Shown in pieces: positions 1-13,402 of a stretch of 64,000 bases of DNA (its first letter is position 1; every line of letters starts with the position of its first letter). The stretch covers positions 1-64,000 of the forward strand of contig NW_025941355.1 of NCBI RefSeq assembly GCF_000764305.2. The letters run 5' to 3'. Source of the stretch: Hyalella azteca. Its lineage: Eukaryota > Arthropoda > Malacostraca > Amphipoda > Hyalellidae. Made by a program: the position numbers and the translations under genes. The notes beneath the pieces are model-generated. The model was not told where the DNA came from. It saw only the letters and a program-made list of their open reading frames with translations, and ran no database searches.

Positions 1-2816
1 ATAATGAATATTCGCAAGTGGAGTCGTTGGAAAACACAAAGCAATATCGAGTTTCGATGAGCAGAATTTACGTAGACATTGTAAATATTGTCTCAGGCTC
101 CTTTAAAAATTTTAGCATTTTATTCATGAATCACTTTGTGTTCTATTAGGAAGAATATGCTGGCCTTAAAATTTCATTTAGTTAGTAATAAAAATAGTCA
201 AAATTAAAAGTATATAACTTTTTCCATAAAAGTATCGTGATTTTCTTCTTATGCAGCAAATGATTATGGCTTGATCAGTGTGTTTCTACCATTTATTAAC
301 AAATGAAAAAAAAAAACAATTTGAGACTTTCCCCTATACATTCTACCGATAATATAAGAACGAGATTAATGAGTTTAGATGAAAAATTTAAAGGGCGTAC
401 ATTTACTCACATCTAAGTGACATTGACGTTCAAATCACTTCGTCAATTTTAATTTGATCCTAAGAAAATGATTCGCCGAATTCAAGGTTATTAAGAAAAT
501 GGATTCGTTGCATTGAGATAGCAACTCCAGAAGTTGTTCATCTCCAAATCCAAGGTTACCCATTTGAGATCTTTTCTAAAAATCTCGTCATGTACATTAA
601 GATTCATTATTTAAACTCGAACAGTTAGGTTTCTGCTGGACCCGTTTCAGAGAATTGTTAACTTTTCCGATTACACATAAGTTCTTAGCAATTTTCCTTC
701 CTTAAGAAAAGCAGCGGCAAGCTTTTCTTGACGTTCACCACAAAAAATCTGTCATCATATTCGGAAATATTCGAGCTAGAAGTCGAAAAACTTAGCGCAG
801 TCTGAAGTTTTTATCCATAAGAAAAGTTTTTTTCGTCGAGACAACATTTGTATGCAGAATTTGCGAGCTGCTGAAGCAGGTAATTAGTAAGTTTTGAGGG
901 AATATTTCGGACGTGTTGTATTCTTCTACCAGCTACATGGCTTGACTCACTATCTACGTCTACTTCAGGGTAGACTTGGGATCTTTTTTGTCTCTTTAAT
1001 TTTTGAAGTGATATGCGTTTTCTTTTCATTTAACTTCAGAATATAAATACCATTCAAATGGTATTCTCATTAGAAAAATATTGATTATTGTACGCATGCT
1101 AAAACATCAGAGGAAAAATAACATTGAATAAAAAAAATTTTTACTTCTCGTACTCACTGATTAAATTTCTTAATTCGTGAGTCTTATAACTCATACTAAA
1201 CCCTGCTGCATATATTTTGTCGTACGTCTGGGAAATTGTCTTAATTATTGATAAATGAAAATCATCACTCCGCATAAATAAAAGTTTTTGTTTATCTCAA
1301 ATTTATTGCAATTAAAACTTTTTTTGAGCCTGAAAACAAATTCATTTCCGGCGCTGCCCAACGATAAATTTTTAGCACCTATATATAGATATAGATAGCA
1401 TCTACATATGTATAGATAATGGCATCTATTGTCTGGCTACAAGTCTATAGATGCTTTTACATATTTAAGGTGTGACGGGTGAGTTTTTAAAATAAAATTA
1501 TTTTCTAATTACTTCAACCATCAACGCCTACATCAAGTTACGTGCGGTGAATTTCTCCGTGAAATTATAGGGAGAAATTCTAAGTAATTATCTTCTAAAA
1601 AATATTACTGAAATGCTCAGTATCTTGTAATCTGTAATTTGTTTTCTGTACTTTGTGCTCTGTACTTTGTGCATCCGAGTCATAAAATCCCAGCAATCTT
1701 AGTAGACAGGCTTTTAAATAATATATTTTGGAATTTGTTAAAACTTTTGGATATTTTTCCAGTCACATATAGGAAGATAAATATTAGAAGCATAAAAAAG
1801 GATCTCACAGCCGTTTTAAAAAAATTATTGAAAACTTAACCCGGAAAATACTATTTCAGGAAAAATATTATGTAAAATTGTAACAATTTCAATTATTCTA
1901 AGCCAAAGTATAAGAGAATGTAAACTAGACCAATGGCCCCAAAAAAAATTACGATATTTGCTGCTGAATGCAGTCGAGCTCCGCGACGCGGATGTTTACT
2001 TTTCATTCGTTGGCCGGTGCATTACTTCTGCATCGCCGACCTCCCTAACAATGCACCTCTCGATTGCTTCCAAATGGTGAACATTTTATACTAATGCATG
2101 ACAAAAATGTCCGCAGCAAATCTGGAATTTTGTTGTTAGGTGAGATTCAAGCAACTTTGAAAATTACATAAATTTAATGAAATCATGAATATTCAACCAC
2201 TATGATAAATTTTAAATTTGACCGTTTTTGAATTGATTATTGTTGTAAACTATTATTCTAAATAGAAGTGATTTGGCGGAAATTTAAAGGCTTTCATGCA
2301 TTTAGAAGGTGGGAAAGTATAAGAACTTGCAATTTTCAAGTCGTTAATATTTGCTATCTATTGGCCTGATATAATTTAATATTGATCAGATAGGGAGCTG
2401 CCTAGAAGACAGTTTAATGTCAGGTTTAAACACCGTAGACTTGTCAAAATATGTCCTATTCCATATGTAGCTGTTTATTTAAATATTGAATTTCTCTTCC
2501 TCTTAGAACTATACGGATCGGCTTAATCGTGATTGTTTTCAACTCCTGAAGCTAATTTAACGAAATCAAAATAAAAAACTTTTAAGCAATTTAAAAAAGC
2601 AAGACTTCTGCCATTTATAATACTTACTGAAAAATAATTATATAATTTTAAAGTATTTTCAGGCAAAAACAGCATGAAAAACATGTTATGCACCAAACGA
2701 AATCATTGGAATAAATATATACCTACATTTGAACAAAAACACGTTTCGAAAAGTTGTGTAAAAAATTTTTCTCCACATGAAAAGGATATAACAAGCGATG
2801 CTAATGACACAGAAGT
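1..2816. other. Non-coding AT-rich stretch
   Basis: No supported gene. A short basic minus-strand frame at 811-1029 begins with a run of Lys and Arg and holds a GRRIQHV segment. It vaguely recalls N-termini of Mutator-like transposon proteins, but it has no catalytic motif, no splice context and a stop after 72 codons, so it is not called as a gene. A TATAGA-rich patch with a weak 8-base inverted repeat (GCATCTAT / ATAGATGC) lies at 1380-1454. A modest CpG-containing patch lies at 1975-2050. Nothing else stands out. Confidence 0.5.
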
Positions 2817-3153
2817 TGTTAATGAATGCTTCTATGTCTCTGTCAGTTGCGCATGAGAGAAGCAGCTTTAGAGAGGCAGCTGTGAATGAACCCGCCTCTA
2901 TGACCCGAGTGCTCGGCACTACGCGCTACTCTGCCACCCTGCCAACTGTTCGGCCCACTCTGTCAGTTGGCTCTTGGGCGTGGTCGTGAGTAGTGGTGCG
3001 TCGTTCCGGGGTGTAGTATTCTCAAGCAAGCATCCTTTATCTAGCCAGCATCTCTTTATCTAGGCAGTCCTCGCAATATCTGTTATGATCAAACTCGTAG
3101 TCATTCTAATAGTTGAATAAACTAAACTAAATTAGTTATTTTATTGCATTACA
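2817..3153 (+). mobile_element. Possible solo LTR (GC-rich island)
   Basis: A markedly GC-richer island sits in AT-rich surroundings. Its edges read TGTTAATG at the left and CATTACA at the right, a near-inverted pair with the TG...CA ends typical of retrotransposon LTRs. An AATAAA signal lies near the right end (about 3115), as expected for an LTR polyadenylation site. No 5-base target duplication, primer-binding site or polypurine tract could be found next to it. The LTR reading is therefore inference from base composition, end structure and length (about 337 bases). It could instead be a promoter-like CpG patch. Confidence 0.3.
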
Positions 3154-4699
3154 TGATGTTCTTGCATCATTTCCAGAAGGTAATTTAATAAAAACAATGT
3201 AAATAAAACATGTTGTCCTAAATTATACCGAATGTTCAGAGAGTCAAACACATTTTTATTTTGCTTCGTCGTGCAATTGATCTTGAAACGTTTGTGTGAT
3301 CGCAGAACTCCGCACATTAAACCGAATTAAATGACCGCAGTTTGAACTAAAGCTGTTCTGCAGTACTGATGAAATATTGACAAGAGCTTGAACAAATTTA
3401 AACTGCATGATGATTGAACTCAATTTATCTGCAAAGATGCCAAGATATAAGGTGAAGTTGAACTCTAGAACGCACAATAGATTGACTAGTCAACGCATTT
3501 AAGTGCAACTGAAAAATGAGCAATAAATTGAACTAAATTTCAAATGCTAATATGACAAGAGTTTGACTCACGTTTGAAAGAAAATAATTACAGAAAGGCA
3601 GCAGATTGATAAATGATTATACTAAAGTATAACAGCAGAGTGGCCGAGGGACTGACAAGAGATTGAACTAAAATTTAACTGCAGAATACAAAGGAGAATT
3701 GAACTGACGTTGGACCGAATAATGGCATCGAAAATTAGCCAAATGTGAACTAGAGAAAGGGCAAAATATTGACTAGCGATTGATTCAAATTCGTGATTCT
3801 AATATACTGCTTTGGAAATTTCTTGAATCTTGGGTTCCGATGCCACAAAGCATCGGAATCCAAATAAGCATTCCAAATAAATAAGCCTTCCAGAGCAAAT
3901 AATTCGAAATGAAGCCATGCAGCAGGTTGAAAAGCCACAAGTGCAATCGGAGGAATAAGTTGAAAATGTATTATTGATGCTCAATTAAAGACAGATGAAT
4001 ATAGTATTAAAAGTTTGAGTGATTTATGCCTAATGAAACATGACAAATTATGAGTCATCGAGAAACCGTGTTTAAAAAGAGTTTAGCTTGGGCAGCACTG
4101 ACGTTGCGTATAGCAGCTACGAGGAAATTATCAGCGATGCAGCAGCCTGCATTATACTTGTACCTGAGTTTAAAGCAGGAGAATGAAACTCATCGTTTTC
4201 TAAGTGCTCACATTCTTATCGGATCGTAACGAGTGTCATTCCTGATTGTAATTTCCACGTAAGAATGAAAAAGAAGTAAAAAGTATCATGATATTGTATT
4301 ATTTTAACGGTGCGACTTAGGGAAAATGCATGTAAAAGACATCCGCCGTGATTCCGTTAAAACTGAAAACTGAATTATTCTTATACGAAAATCATATCAA
4401 CTCATTTACGGGACTCTCATCGTAAAGAAATATTTAAATTCGTGACGGGTTGATTTGGAAATAACATTATTAAACTTTACATTTATTTAAATGTATTTTT
4501 AAAGTCTGATATTATCAAGATCATCAATCAGCAGGCAACAATTTTGTTGGCCTTAGCTTGTCCCTTTTTCTAGCAGGAGCCATCTAATTCAACATTTCGT
4601 TGTCAAGTTAATCTATTTTGTGAGGTCAAATAAATTTGGTTTATCTTAAAGCTCCAACTTAAAGGCTGGCTTCTACTTCCGCTTGTCAAACATCTTAAA
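3154..4699. other. Non-coding stretch with degenerate TTGAACT-rich repeats
   Basis: No gene is supported. Between about 3260 and 3790 short phrases such as TTGAACTAAA, TTTAACTGCAGA and TGACAAGAG recur at irregular spacing, which suggests a very decayed tandem array. The rest, to 4699, shows only scattered short frames with no splice context. Confidence 0.4.
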
Positions 4700-4846
4700 T
4701 TCTTGTATTTATAAAAAGAATATGCACACTGAGATGTCGTCGCCTTGCAGTGCAGTGAGTGCGCTGCCTGGGTTTAATAAAGATAGCGTCACGAACCAGC
4801 TTGTCATCATCAAACATTCATGGACTTAGTAGCTGTAAGATCCAGG
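4700..4846 (+). mobile_element. Possible LTR fragment: TATA box to AATAAA
   Basis: A TATAAAAAG box at about 4710 is followed by a short CpG- and GC-richer tract, then AATAAAG at about 4777 and a segment ending near CATCATCAAAC. A TATA box about 70 bases before a poly(A) signal is the compact U3-R-U5 layout of LTR retrotransposons. The left end was not found. The following sequence (TAGTAGCTGTAAGATCCAGG, then an N) only loosely recalls a primer-binding site. This is weak inference, and an ordinary promoter or chance are alternatives. Confidence 0.2.
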
Positions 4847-4847
4847 N
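4847..4847. other. Ambiguous base (N)
   Basis: A single N is embedded in CCAGG-N-GGATG. No duplicated flank is visible here, unlike the N at 14067. It may be an unresolved base call. Confidence 0.99.
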
Positions 4848-7800
4848 GGATGAAAATTATATACTTTTGAAAAAATATAACAGAGCTGTTTTTATACTGC
4901 TATTACATATGGATATTACTGTAAGCTTCCGGTAAGTTTGTCAGCAAAATGTAAAATTACTTGAAGAGCCATTGATGTAATAATGGACTAGACTAAATTA
5001 CACTAATAAAGGGCTTAGAGTTAACTCATACCATACAATTTTGAAAGTAGGTAGTTAGTTCAGGCAATTCGCAATATATCGGTAACGACAACGATAACAG
5101 TTCCGATGGTATTCAAGACATTTTATTATAAAGTTATGATTGATATATATTACGACAATTGGCATATGTACGGCTGAATTAGCCCTGAAATTATAATGTA
5201 CTAGCATGTACATGTAGCTTATTGAAGCATGTACAAGCTGAATCCAAACTGCAGTATACATTCAGGAGCCTCTGCTGATTTTCCAAGTTATCTTTATTAA
5301 AAAAAATTATGTGCATGTCCCTGTTACTGGACTATACAGCATTAAATAAAAAAGGAATATATCCTTGCTAACATTGAGCCATCAAGCGATTGGTAGGTGA
5401 ACATGAACTTGTTTTAAACAATTTGTCACTAGACAATAATATAAATTTTGGGTTCTATTAAAATAAATAATTTTTCAGCAATAACTCAGCTGCATGGAAC
5501 TATTTTAAGCCTGAGAAGGCCTAACCTAGTTTGAGTGCTATGGAACTTCGGTCGACTAGCTGGTTGTGCGAAGAAACCAAGTTCTCAACCTTCGAAACTT
5601 CACGAGAAGTTTCTTTGTTCCAACTTTTGGAAGACTATAATGGCCTGGAGGAAAAGTTGTTGCAGAATTAACATCGTCGCATTATTCTCTCCTCGGACTT
5701 GAAAATTGGCGAATCGTAGCAATGATTTTTAGTAATTTTGCATAAAAAAGTCATCCCTCAAATCAATCTGCATTTAAATTATATGAGTTTTAACGGAACA
5801 TAGACTTCGAACTACTATTTTATTTTGGAAATGCTTTAGCAAGTCGTTAAAAAAATTATAAGTACAAGTGCTCCGTACGATCGCTCTTTATCTGAATTGC
5901 GGTTTCTTTACCAAATTATTTTTTTAAATTTATTTTTTATCCAAAACATGCAAATTGATGCCTAGGCATAGTACATTAATGAATCCCTTTCGTTGATGCT
6001 CGATAATAATTATTCATCTGATGTTGCATCCTGTGGCTAATATTCCTTGTGTGCCGTACTGTTGTACAGAACATAATTCTTTTCGTTATTGATATATATT
6101 AATTATTCAATAATCCTTGTGTGATAAACTAGAATATTTTGTTCAAATGCTACGTCATATTCTTATTTGTTTTCTGGCGCCGGCTGACTCACTGCATCGA
6201 TGATGCCGGAGGAGCAGAATTTCTTATCGGGCTCGTGAACTCATCAGTTGATGGGGCGCCGCGGTCAGCTTTACAACACCGACGTCTATGACAGTCACGA
6301 CACCCCTCTTGACAGCCTCCGCCTGTCTAACCAAAATTAGGCCCGCATCACAATTCACGACAAAGTTTCTGATGGAAAATCCAAAATTCGTCCAAGGGTT
6401 CATAAGAAATGCACGAAATATTGAACATTGGTTTTCTGTCTCTAGAATAAATATCGTTTTTATACTCTGGAGAATTTCGTAAAGTTTGCAGTGAGTCCAA
6501 TACAGCACATCAAGCCATGGGGCTGACTCCGCAGGTTGTGATCCGCTCTCTTCATTTATTCGGGAGAGACTGAAGAAGTTAGCGGCATCGCGATGATCGG
6601 ACACTATGCAGAAATAAAATTACATTTGCGATTTTGATACAATTCAGCTTGAAATTAGCAAAAGGCTTATTGTAACAACTGCGCTTGGATATGTATTAAA
6701 TTGTAAAAACTGCAGAGCAGCTTTAAGGCAAAATATGAAATTGAGTAAAAATCTAAAGAGATAGTAAAAATTCACAAAATAAAAACAGCAATTTTGCGAA
6801 ACTGCAGAAGTTGAAAACCACTCCGCAAACGCCACTATAAAATCGTATCACTGGAACGGCATTTTGATGCAAAACTTTCGTCTCAAAGCCGCCCTAGAAC
6901 GAGACAAGAACGTATACCGGGTCGCGCGCCTGGTATCAAAGACTCAGGTTATACGGTGGTTGTTTTGCCATCATTAATATCCACTCAGATTCCATTCTAT
7001 CCACTTAAGCTAAACATTCTATGTAAAATTCATTCATAACTGCAATATTAGCATTCAACTACTTTTTGCAATTTGCAGGCCGTTGATCAATATTGCCAAA
7101 AACAGAGCTACGCTCTCTTAACCAGCTATGCAACGTCAGGTCAACTTGCTAGTAAACGTCGAGTGAACCTGCTAGAGTATACATCGTGATAGGTTAAGGA
7201 GGGAGTCTAGAGGCATCTCAGTACGATTTTATCCTGAGCAGTATCGGGTTAACTCAATTTCCATATTGCAGGAGCACGTGAGAATGCGTATTTGAAGACC
7301 TCAGTATCGCGGATACCATTTAACGTATTATGTCATCCGTTTGACTGTGGAGCTGTCATTGCAGATATGAATGAAGACGCCACTTATCAGTAAACTATAG
7401 GTAGGCTTCAGCATTTATTTCAATCGGGACGTACGTCGCTTGAAAAATATCACTTTTGAGAGACACCAGTTTACAATGCAGCACCTGGTTAACTTTTTAA
7501 GCCAGGTTAAAAAGTTCATTCAGATAATCCTGCACGCCAGGCTATCATGAAACTCCGGGTTAATATTTTAGGCCGGGTTAGAAGTGCGTTCATGAAACAC
7601 TGCCACAGAGTTTCTTGCCATGCCGTCTTACTTTTAACACACAGCGAGCTAAGCCTACTCTTTATTATGTCTTTCCATTTTCATGTTACGTAAGCATGGT
7701 TCTCTCACATTTCCAGCGTATGTGTCACGATAACTTATGTATAACTCGTCTTTATGGAATCTCCTCTCCAGAATTCGCTTCTAAAGTTTTCGTTCTCTTG

Positions 7801-10800
7801 ACCTGAGTCGAGATTGTGATATTTTCCCGTCCATTTAACGTGATATTATTGGGATTGTAATGCCCCCATTCCCTTTAATGCCAGATCACTTCAATAGCCT
7901 CGTTGGAAACTCCACGTCTATTGCCGTATTTTCGCTTGTAGTGTGACGTGAACTTCGTGCTTGTCGATCATAGAACTTTTATAGTCTTCATTGCCTTGGA
8001 AGTTATAATGAAGCATGCCATGTGACAGCCCCTGCTCTGTTGCTGTAACATTCACCATCTGAGTTTTGCTCATTAAGATGCACTATATTGAATATATTAG
8101 GCAACTAGGAATGAGATTTACGATTTATTTCTGTTGTTGACTAGGAGTTGGGACAGAAGTTTTAGCATTAATTTTTTAATACTACGGCTAAAAAATTTGA
8201 TTATAAAGCTTACAAATTAATTATAGATGTATGATTTATTTCTGGAGAGAACTGTTGGAATTTGATGCTTTTTTAATGATGAATAGAACATGATTTCGAT
8301 AATTATGGCAGTCATTTTTTATCGAATAATGCGACTGCGAAGGAAAAAAATAGAAATAAAAAACTCTAACTCTCATAAATATGATGGATGCTACCGAAAT
8401 TATCACCGAGGCATTCGAAATGTTCCAAATTGTAAAATCGTGGCAGCTCTCAGCATAAAATCTTGCGACAATTTGGCTCACAAAAGAAGCCTCGAGTTTG
8501 TGGCACTGTTGGCCATAGATTTCAAGGGCTGCTTCCTGGCTGCAGTAAGTGTGAAGTAAATGCCGGGGCCGAGATAAATCACGGAACTACTTGTAAACTT
8601 ATCGCTGTAGTCGAGTCGGCGCCTCTCATTGAAAGCAGAAGTAAACATAAATTTAATAAGGAAGACGTAAACACGCATGTATCTCAATTTCTGGACCACG
8701 AAGCTTAACTTCCGTTTAAAATTAAAAGGTGATGGGAGGTTCTAGTAGAAAAGATACATTAATTTGATTCATTAAAAGATGCATTTTTTATTAACATAAA
8801 ATCCTGCATTGGCGAGAATAAACGTAGCCTAAAATTAATTAAAATTAAGGCAAAAAAGATTATTTAGTGAATGAATTGCGTCGTGAAGCTTTCAATTTTA
8901 ACTACCGAAATACTCATTAAGTTTTATGGGAACATACCAATTTTTAAAAAGTATAGAAAATTGTAAAAACTTTTGCATGTGACGAGCAGTGTTGTTTGAG
9001 GTGATTATGAGTTAAGATAAATAATGGTATTAATACATGTGTCCCGCAGCACACAGTCAAGATAGAGCAACTTTCTCACGTACAAAAGGTTCGTATGGCC
9101 CTTTTTGTCGTGCAAAGAATGTCTCCTTGGATCTTCGTTGAAAGCTTCTTTGATCCGCTTCCCAAGTTTGCTAGGAATCTATGATATTTGGAATGTCTTA
9201 ACATTTTACGTGCATGCTTTCAAGGCTTCAAAGACACCGGCTGTATCAACGAACTTAGTGAGAAACACAAGCCAGGAAATGTGCGTAAATTTTGACTGAA
9301 CGAGTTCTTGGAAGGCTTCCAACTGCACTCTTGAACGCTGGAGGAGGATTCACTAAAAAATTAAGCGATTTTCTATCTAATTTTTGGACAAATGCGGGAA
9401 TCGTGAGTGAATGCTAATTGTGTTATGAATGTCAACGTATTTGAAATCGACTTGTTATACTGAAACAAGTTGCTTGGTTTTACGAAAAATGCACATGTTC
9501 CATGACACGTCTCGGAATTAGTGCGAGTTAGCGTTCTTCAAGCTGTCTCTTCAGTTTTTTTTTTGGACATCGCTGGTGGAATTTTTGGTGGTCTGTAATA
9601 GAAAAATTTTTCGAAATAATGTAATAATAATTGAATAAATAGTGTGGTTTACTTTTCAAACTGGCACATTATGTGCAGGGACAAATATAACTGCTTCATG
9701 TATATTTTGCTCCAGTGAAGTTTGATAATAAGTTAATAACGATTAATATTGGCTAGCTTGGACTAGAAATTTTGAAATCACTTTAGATGAGAATTTGATG
9801 GGATTTGATGTTCTTCTGTTTAGCATTTTAAACTACTCTAAAGTTACACGAGTTAAGAACCGCGAATCAGCAAGCATCCACTGGCGGTGGTTCAATATAA
9901 AAAATATGTGTTTGCTTCGTATCCGTATCACAAAAATATATCCGTTTGCTTCAAAGGCATCGAGAGACGACGGCTCAACGGCCGTCTCCTCAGCCGCGCA
10001 GAGCCAACAAATGTCGCCATAATTGCACGGAATCGTTTTCCAGGATTTTCCGATGGGAAGGAATTCAAGCGCGAAGTTTTGAGAAATGGTAACGCGAGCC
10101 TAACGGAAAATCTTTTGTGGTTTGATGCTGATGATCAGATTATTGGAAGACCGCGTCCATGAGATTACACTTCCATTCATCTATTGAATTCATAATTTGT
10201 GTTATGACACTCGTGTGTGATAACCAGGAGTCTTCTGGAACTTGTAATGACTGTGGCTTGGCGAGAAAAATTGAAATAATAAAGCCTTTTTATTTTGATA
10301 TTGATTTTTGATGGACAAAAATATGAATAAATTATATTTAACTTAAAATCATTCTGATTAGCAGTTTTATTCGATACCAATTTCCAAGTTCAGCATTTTT
10401 TTAAAGAATAGCCATTTGTGACTGCAAGGTTCAGAACGAAAGTAATTTTTAAATAAACGTAGCACTGCAGGTGAATTTTAAATTTATTTTTTCTCGTGCG
10501 GAATCACAAAAGAGCCGAAATAGGAACCAAATCAAATAAGGTATGTTCCGTTAAATTGTTACCTTCTTATCAAAGTGATGGAGCTACTAATCACATCATT
10601 ACCAATCTTCATCATTAAGTGGGAAGTTAAACTAATAATTCATTGCGTTGAATAATTGCGTCAAGTTATCAATTAGGATCGACTGACCGGTGTGATTCGA
10701 AGTGCCTCATTCGAATTACCAATTACGCTTTATTCAAGGCATCAAACGCTAATTGATCACATCACGGGAATTCCCAATCACCGCCCGGTTAATTTTAGCA

Positions 10801-11493
10801 ATTTATTCAAATTAGAATTCGTTTCCTGGAGTCAGAAAAGCCTTCGTGGAATACGTTTATGATGAATTGCAGGAATTATTAAAGGATTAGGAACATTTGT
10901 TAACGAATGGTAGTCAGTGTAGATTTGCGAGTATCGGAATTGCACAGAATGTATTTCAAAAATGAAGCGACGACACTGCAAATAAAAATTCCCTAGGGAT
11001 GGCTAGGAGAAATTTTTCTAGTTCTATGAATTTTTACTTTCTGTGGCAAATGACCGCGACGTCGCCGAGCGCAAAAAAAGTTTCGGTAAGAATAGCTAAG
11101 CTTCATCCTTGATGGCTTTTAGCCTTATTTATTACCGCTATTAATGGACGTAATAAATCTTTCTCGAAGTTGCCGCATGCTCGAGGCTAGATCTTCGATA
11201 CTTTATTTATACATTTTTGTAGCTGATTAAATTTGGCTGCTAAATTAGAAATACAATTTATTATGCTGGGAAAATTTCTAGTGGCTCTCTCTCTGAGCCA
11301 GGCATGAATGCGAAGCACGACTCATCTTCCCACTTGACATCCTTATGCATTTTTTTCTGAATCCATCGATTCTATTGAGCTCGTTCACCAGATATTTTCT
11401 GGGCAAGTAGACGACTTTAAAAAAATATTCCATAGCTGCACACACAATTGATTTTAATATATCTACACTAACGAGAAACTCTCAATGCATCTT
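4848..11493. other. Non-coding stretch, no supported gene
   Basis: Short frames occur on both strands but none has paired splice signals or a recognisable domain. The longest, on the minus strand at 6224-6604 (126 codons from a non-ATG start), follows an acceptor-like TTTCTGCATAG and is GC-richer than its surroundings, so it could be an exon, but no family is recognised and no good donor was found. A second GC-richer patch at 9960-10160 (+) holds an imperfect GAGACG...CGTCTC hairpin and an open frame ending at 10162. At about 7480-7605 two diverged copies of a GGTTAA...GTTCAT phrase look like decayed transposon subterminal repeats. Confidence 0.45.
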
Positions 11494-11544
11494 TATATAT
11501 TATATTATATATATTATAGATTATATATTATTTTTCATCATATA
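11494..11544. repeat. AT-dinucleotide-rich simple repeat
   Basis: An imperfect TATATTA / ATATTAT tract of about 50 bases. It directly precedes a GC-richer, CpG-containing patch (about 11555-11755) whose minus-strand frame of 68 codons matches nothing I recognise. Confidence 0.7.
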
Positions 11545-11759
11545 TTATGTATTATTCGCCCAAAAATTCGGTTTTTGGCCACAGTTACATGACAGGAAGC
11601 ATCCACGAGTGGCCAACGTAACGTCAAGCCCTCGCCTCCAGCACTTTGTTGGGGCGAGAAGAAGCGTGTAGCTGTCACTCCGTAGCGGGAGGGGGCGACA
11701 CAACAATTCAGTAGCGGCAGCCTTCAGCCGAGTGTCACCAGCGCAATACACGATTTATT

Positions 11760-12208
11760 TTATAGAAATTTAAAGCGATACATAGTGGATTTCAACAAAA
11801 ATCCTAATAATTCTTTGATATATATCAACTCTAACATAGCATTGATTACAAAAGTGACAGGGAATAGTTGCGGTTTATTGTACGCCTTCATAAATAATAT
11901 TTAGACGCTACATTATAGATTTTTCAGTTTGCTAGCTACGAGTCACTTCGAAATAATTCAAATTAGATTGAAAAATAAGCCTATAAATTAATTATTGGCT
12001 TCATACGAATTTTAATTTTATTCACCAGCTGGATCTGTTATTAAAAATAAATCTTCATCAAATGGCACCTTTTGTAAACATTTTGTCTAATCCTTACAAC
12101 GGGCCCCATATTAAACAATAGGCTTAAAATTCCCATTTTTCCACAGTGAAAATAGTTTTAGTTTTCGCTTTCTATGTTGCAATTGAAAATGCCCAGAAGA
12201 GGAAAAAA
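11760..12208. other. Non-coding spacer
   Basis: AT-rich spacer between the GC-rich patch near 11.6 kb and the first miniature element. No feature seen. Confidence 0.6.
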
Positions 12209-12352
12209 TATAACTCAGTACTCACTACAGTGAGTGACAGAGAGCGCATTTTCTCGTCGACGAAAACTTGAGGTCACGGACGGACAGACGGACGGACAGA
12301 CGGACATGGCGAGCACAATAGTGCATTTTTTCCATAAATGAGAAAATGCGCT
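12209..12352 (+). mobile_element. Miniature inverted-repeat element, copy A
   Basis: One of four related copies in the window. The core runs from AGCGCATTTTCTC (12243-12255) to its exact reverse complement GAGAAAATGCGCT (12340-12352), a 13-base terminal inverted repeat. Inside is a variable run of GGAC/AGAC units (about 12277-12306), then ATGGCGAGCACAATAGTGC. A conserved left arm (from about 12209) contains the imperfect palindrome CTCAGTACTCACTACAGTGA. No coding capacity, so it is non-autonomous. AAAAATA occurs on both sides and may be a target duplication, but the tract is too AT-rich to be sure. The superfamily is not assigned. Confidence 0.75.
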
Positions 12353-13402
12353 AAAAATACCTCCTCATAATACAGGATTTATTTCTGCTTAACTAAATAA
12401 ATTTTCGATTAAATGAATTTTGTCGCATAAAATTCTGTTTGATGCAGCATTGTACAATCTCTTTCCTTTAATTATCTTGGAATTTCACGAAAATCATCTT
12501 CCAACCAATATTATAGCCAAACTAAATAATAATTGAAACCAATTCAGAGTAAGGAATGAAATGAATGGTCAATGCTTAAAGTTCCGAAACAATAACTGCC
12601 GAAAATCGCAAATTAAAAGGATAATCGTGAAATATATATGATCAGATGAAGGAGCGAAAAAGGAAGTGCGAGTGGGCGATTAAATAATATTAATAATAAA
12701 AAACTGATAAGAAAAGAATATGCATTCCTAAATGAAGGACTAAATAAGTTGAAAACGTACGGTGAATATCAAGAGATGAAGAAAGGAGCGATAAAAATTG
12801 TCAGCGACAGCGACAACGGACCCTAAGCACCCAAACTGGAGAGCCACTGAATATTTCAACGACCTCTTGACGGTCTTCAGCAAGACATGCCCGACCGATC
12901 ATTGGCCACTGAGTGGCCACCGATGATACGCCTATAGCGAAATTGCCATGCCGCATGTGCCGTAGAGACACATTCACACCTGCTGCTATATGCAGGATAT
13001 TATCGGTCAAAGGAAATAAATAAAGAGTGTAAATTCACTGTAATTTTCAGCCAATAACAATTTTTAAAACGTATTGATGACTGTTACTCGTAAAAAATTC
13101 ATTGTTCTGTATTCTAGCTCAATCTGTGTTACTTAAATATATAGTAGAAAATAAAAGGGGCATTTCAGGGACATGAGCATTTTAATATGCATTATTTCAG
13201 ATTTTTTTTCGTTCTGAAGATTAAATCTTGGTCTATTATTCAACAAATACTTGTATGAAAATTAATACACTTGAAAGCCGATCATGAGTCTATACTTTTT
13301 GCACGCTTAATAATTTCTGTAGTTATTAATTTAAGTCATTCCTTCAAATGTATGCTTCTGCAGACACAGAAGCCTCGTTGGCAGCAGGTCAAGAAATTCT
13401 TG
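12353..13402. other. Non-coding spacer
   Basis: No gene supported. A slightly GC-richer patch at 12800-13010 carries a minus-strand frame of 69 codons without recognisable motifs or splice context. Confidence 0.5.

Noticed and set aside
811..1029. Mutator-like transposon protein start on the minus strand
   Set aside because: The resemblance rests on GRRIQHV and general basicity only; no downstream transposase sequence follows.
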